From contig JAKAXN010000098.1 of the NCBI GenBank assembly GCA_021816565.1, positions 1 to 12,883 of the forward strand: a DNA stretch of 12,883 nucleotides, written 5' to 3'. The DNA comes from Actinomycetes bacterium (GTDB taxonomy: Bacteria > Actinomycetota > Acidimicrobiia > Acidimicrobiales > Palsa-688). Position 1 is the first letter of the stretch, and the number at the start of each line of letters is the position of its first letter. The translations under genes were made by a program, and so were the position numbers. Of this stretch, positions 12,564-12,883 are shown one piece after another. The notes under the pieces are model-generated. The model was not told where the DNA came from. It saw only the letters and a list, made by a program, of their open reading frames with translations, and made no database searches.

Positions 12564-12883
12564 TCCCAGATGGCCCGTCCGGTGTCGGGATCGAAGAACT
12601 GCATCCGTTCGGTGTCGACGGAGAACCGCCCCCGGGTCCCGGGCTTCATCCGCGAGCGGGGGTCGACCCGGGCCACGCCTTCGCCGCCCTGGATCAGCTG
12701 CTTCTCCTCCTCGTCCACGGCTCCTTCGGCCAGGACCCGCTTGGCGTCGATGGTGAAATGCACCAGCAGCTCGCTGCCGAGGGCCTCGACCAGGTCGACG
12801 TCGCCCTCGATCACCGGTCCCCCGGAGCCGTCCTCGGCCGGTAGGTGCTCGGGACGCAGGCCGACCACGACCCGAGATCGGAA
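12560..12883 (-). CDS. ABC transporter ATP-binding protein, MalK/UgpC type (C-terminal part, cut by window edge)
   Basis: The frame runs off the right edge, so only the last 107 residues are visible. They form the C-terminal OB/TOBE regulatory domain of carbohydrate-importer ATPases: GLRPEHLP near the left end of the visible part, then GDVDLVEALGSELLVHF, ARVDPRSRMKPG and FSVDTERMQFFDPDTGRAIW at the end. The nucleotide-binding domain with Walker motifs would lie beyond position 12883. These subunits energise uptake of sugars or glycerol-phosphate. The stop overlaps the kinase start by 4 bp, so uptake and phosphorylation of a sugar are probably co-expressed. A linker segment containing EGAVDEEEKQLIQ is somewhat acidic and variable in the family. 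Confidence 0.88.
   Translation of the reverse strand, partial: FRSRVVVGLRPEHLPAEDGSGGPVIEGDVDLVEALGSELLVHFTIDAKRVLAEGAVDEEEKQLIQGGEGVARVDPRSRMKPGTRGRFSVDTERMQFFDPDTGRAIWD

Overview
The window is very GC-rich bacterial DNA, densely packed with genes on both strands. It reads as an actinobacterium, and Acidimicrobiia or a relative is plausible but not proven. Three things suggest this: an F420-type luciferase-like oxidoreductase, a set of actinobacterial steroid-catabolism-type enzymes, and many genes that seem to begin at or within a base or two of the transcription start (a TANNNT -10 box followed 6-8 nt later by ATG or GTG).

Layout. At the left (92-1966, +) is a luciferase-like F420-dependent oxidoreductase followed by an IclR regulator. 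Next (2060-3748, +) is a 3-ketosteroid delta1-dehydrogenase-like flavoprotein. A convergent HsaD/BphD-type C-C bond hydrolase (3766-4605, -) is divergent from an HsaA-type flavin-dependent hydroxylase (4739-5902, +), which is translationally coupled to a SnoaL-like protein (5902-6363, +). The middle (6395-7807) holds small or poorly known genes: a predicted 32-residue single-span membrane peptide, a 64-residue hypothetical, an SRPBCC protein and a heptad-repeat coiled-coil protein. Then come an intradiol ring-cleavage dioxygenase (7945-8772, +), a two-gene operon of an SDR and an HsaB-type flavin reductase (10061-8800, -), and a second FAD dehydrogenase resembling 3-ketosteroid delta4-(5alpha)-dehydrogenase (10171-11640, +). 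The right end is a separate sugar-uptake unit: a ROK fructokinase-like kinase and the C-terminus of a MalK/UgpC-type ABC ATPase cut by the window edge.

How the genes fit together. Two ketosteroid-type dehydrogenases, an SDR, an HsaA-like hydroxylase with an HsaB-like reductase, and an HsaD-like hydrolase are the components expected for oxidising a steroid or steroid-like polycycle, hydroxylating the resulting phenol and hydrolysing a meta-cleavage product. The extradiol dioxygenase (HsaC) that should act between HsaA and HsaD is absent. The only ring-cleavage enzyme here is an intradiol (catechol/hydroxyquinol 1,2-dioxygenase) type. Either HsaC lies elsewhere or the substrate is not a classical steroid. 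The IclR protein is the only transcription factor seen and is the natural candidate regulator. The window contains no rRNA, tRNA, CRISPR array or mobile element that I could recognise, and no gene-free stretch longer than about 300 bases.
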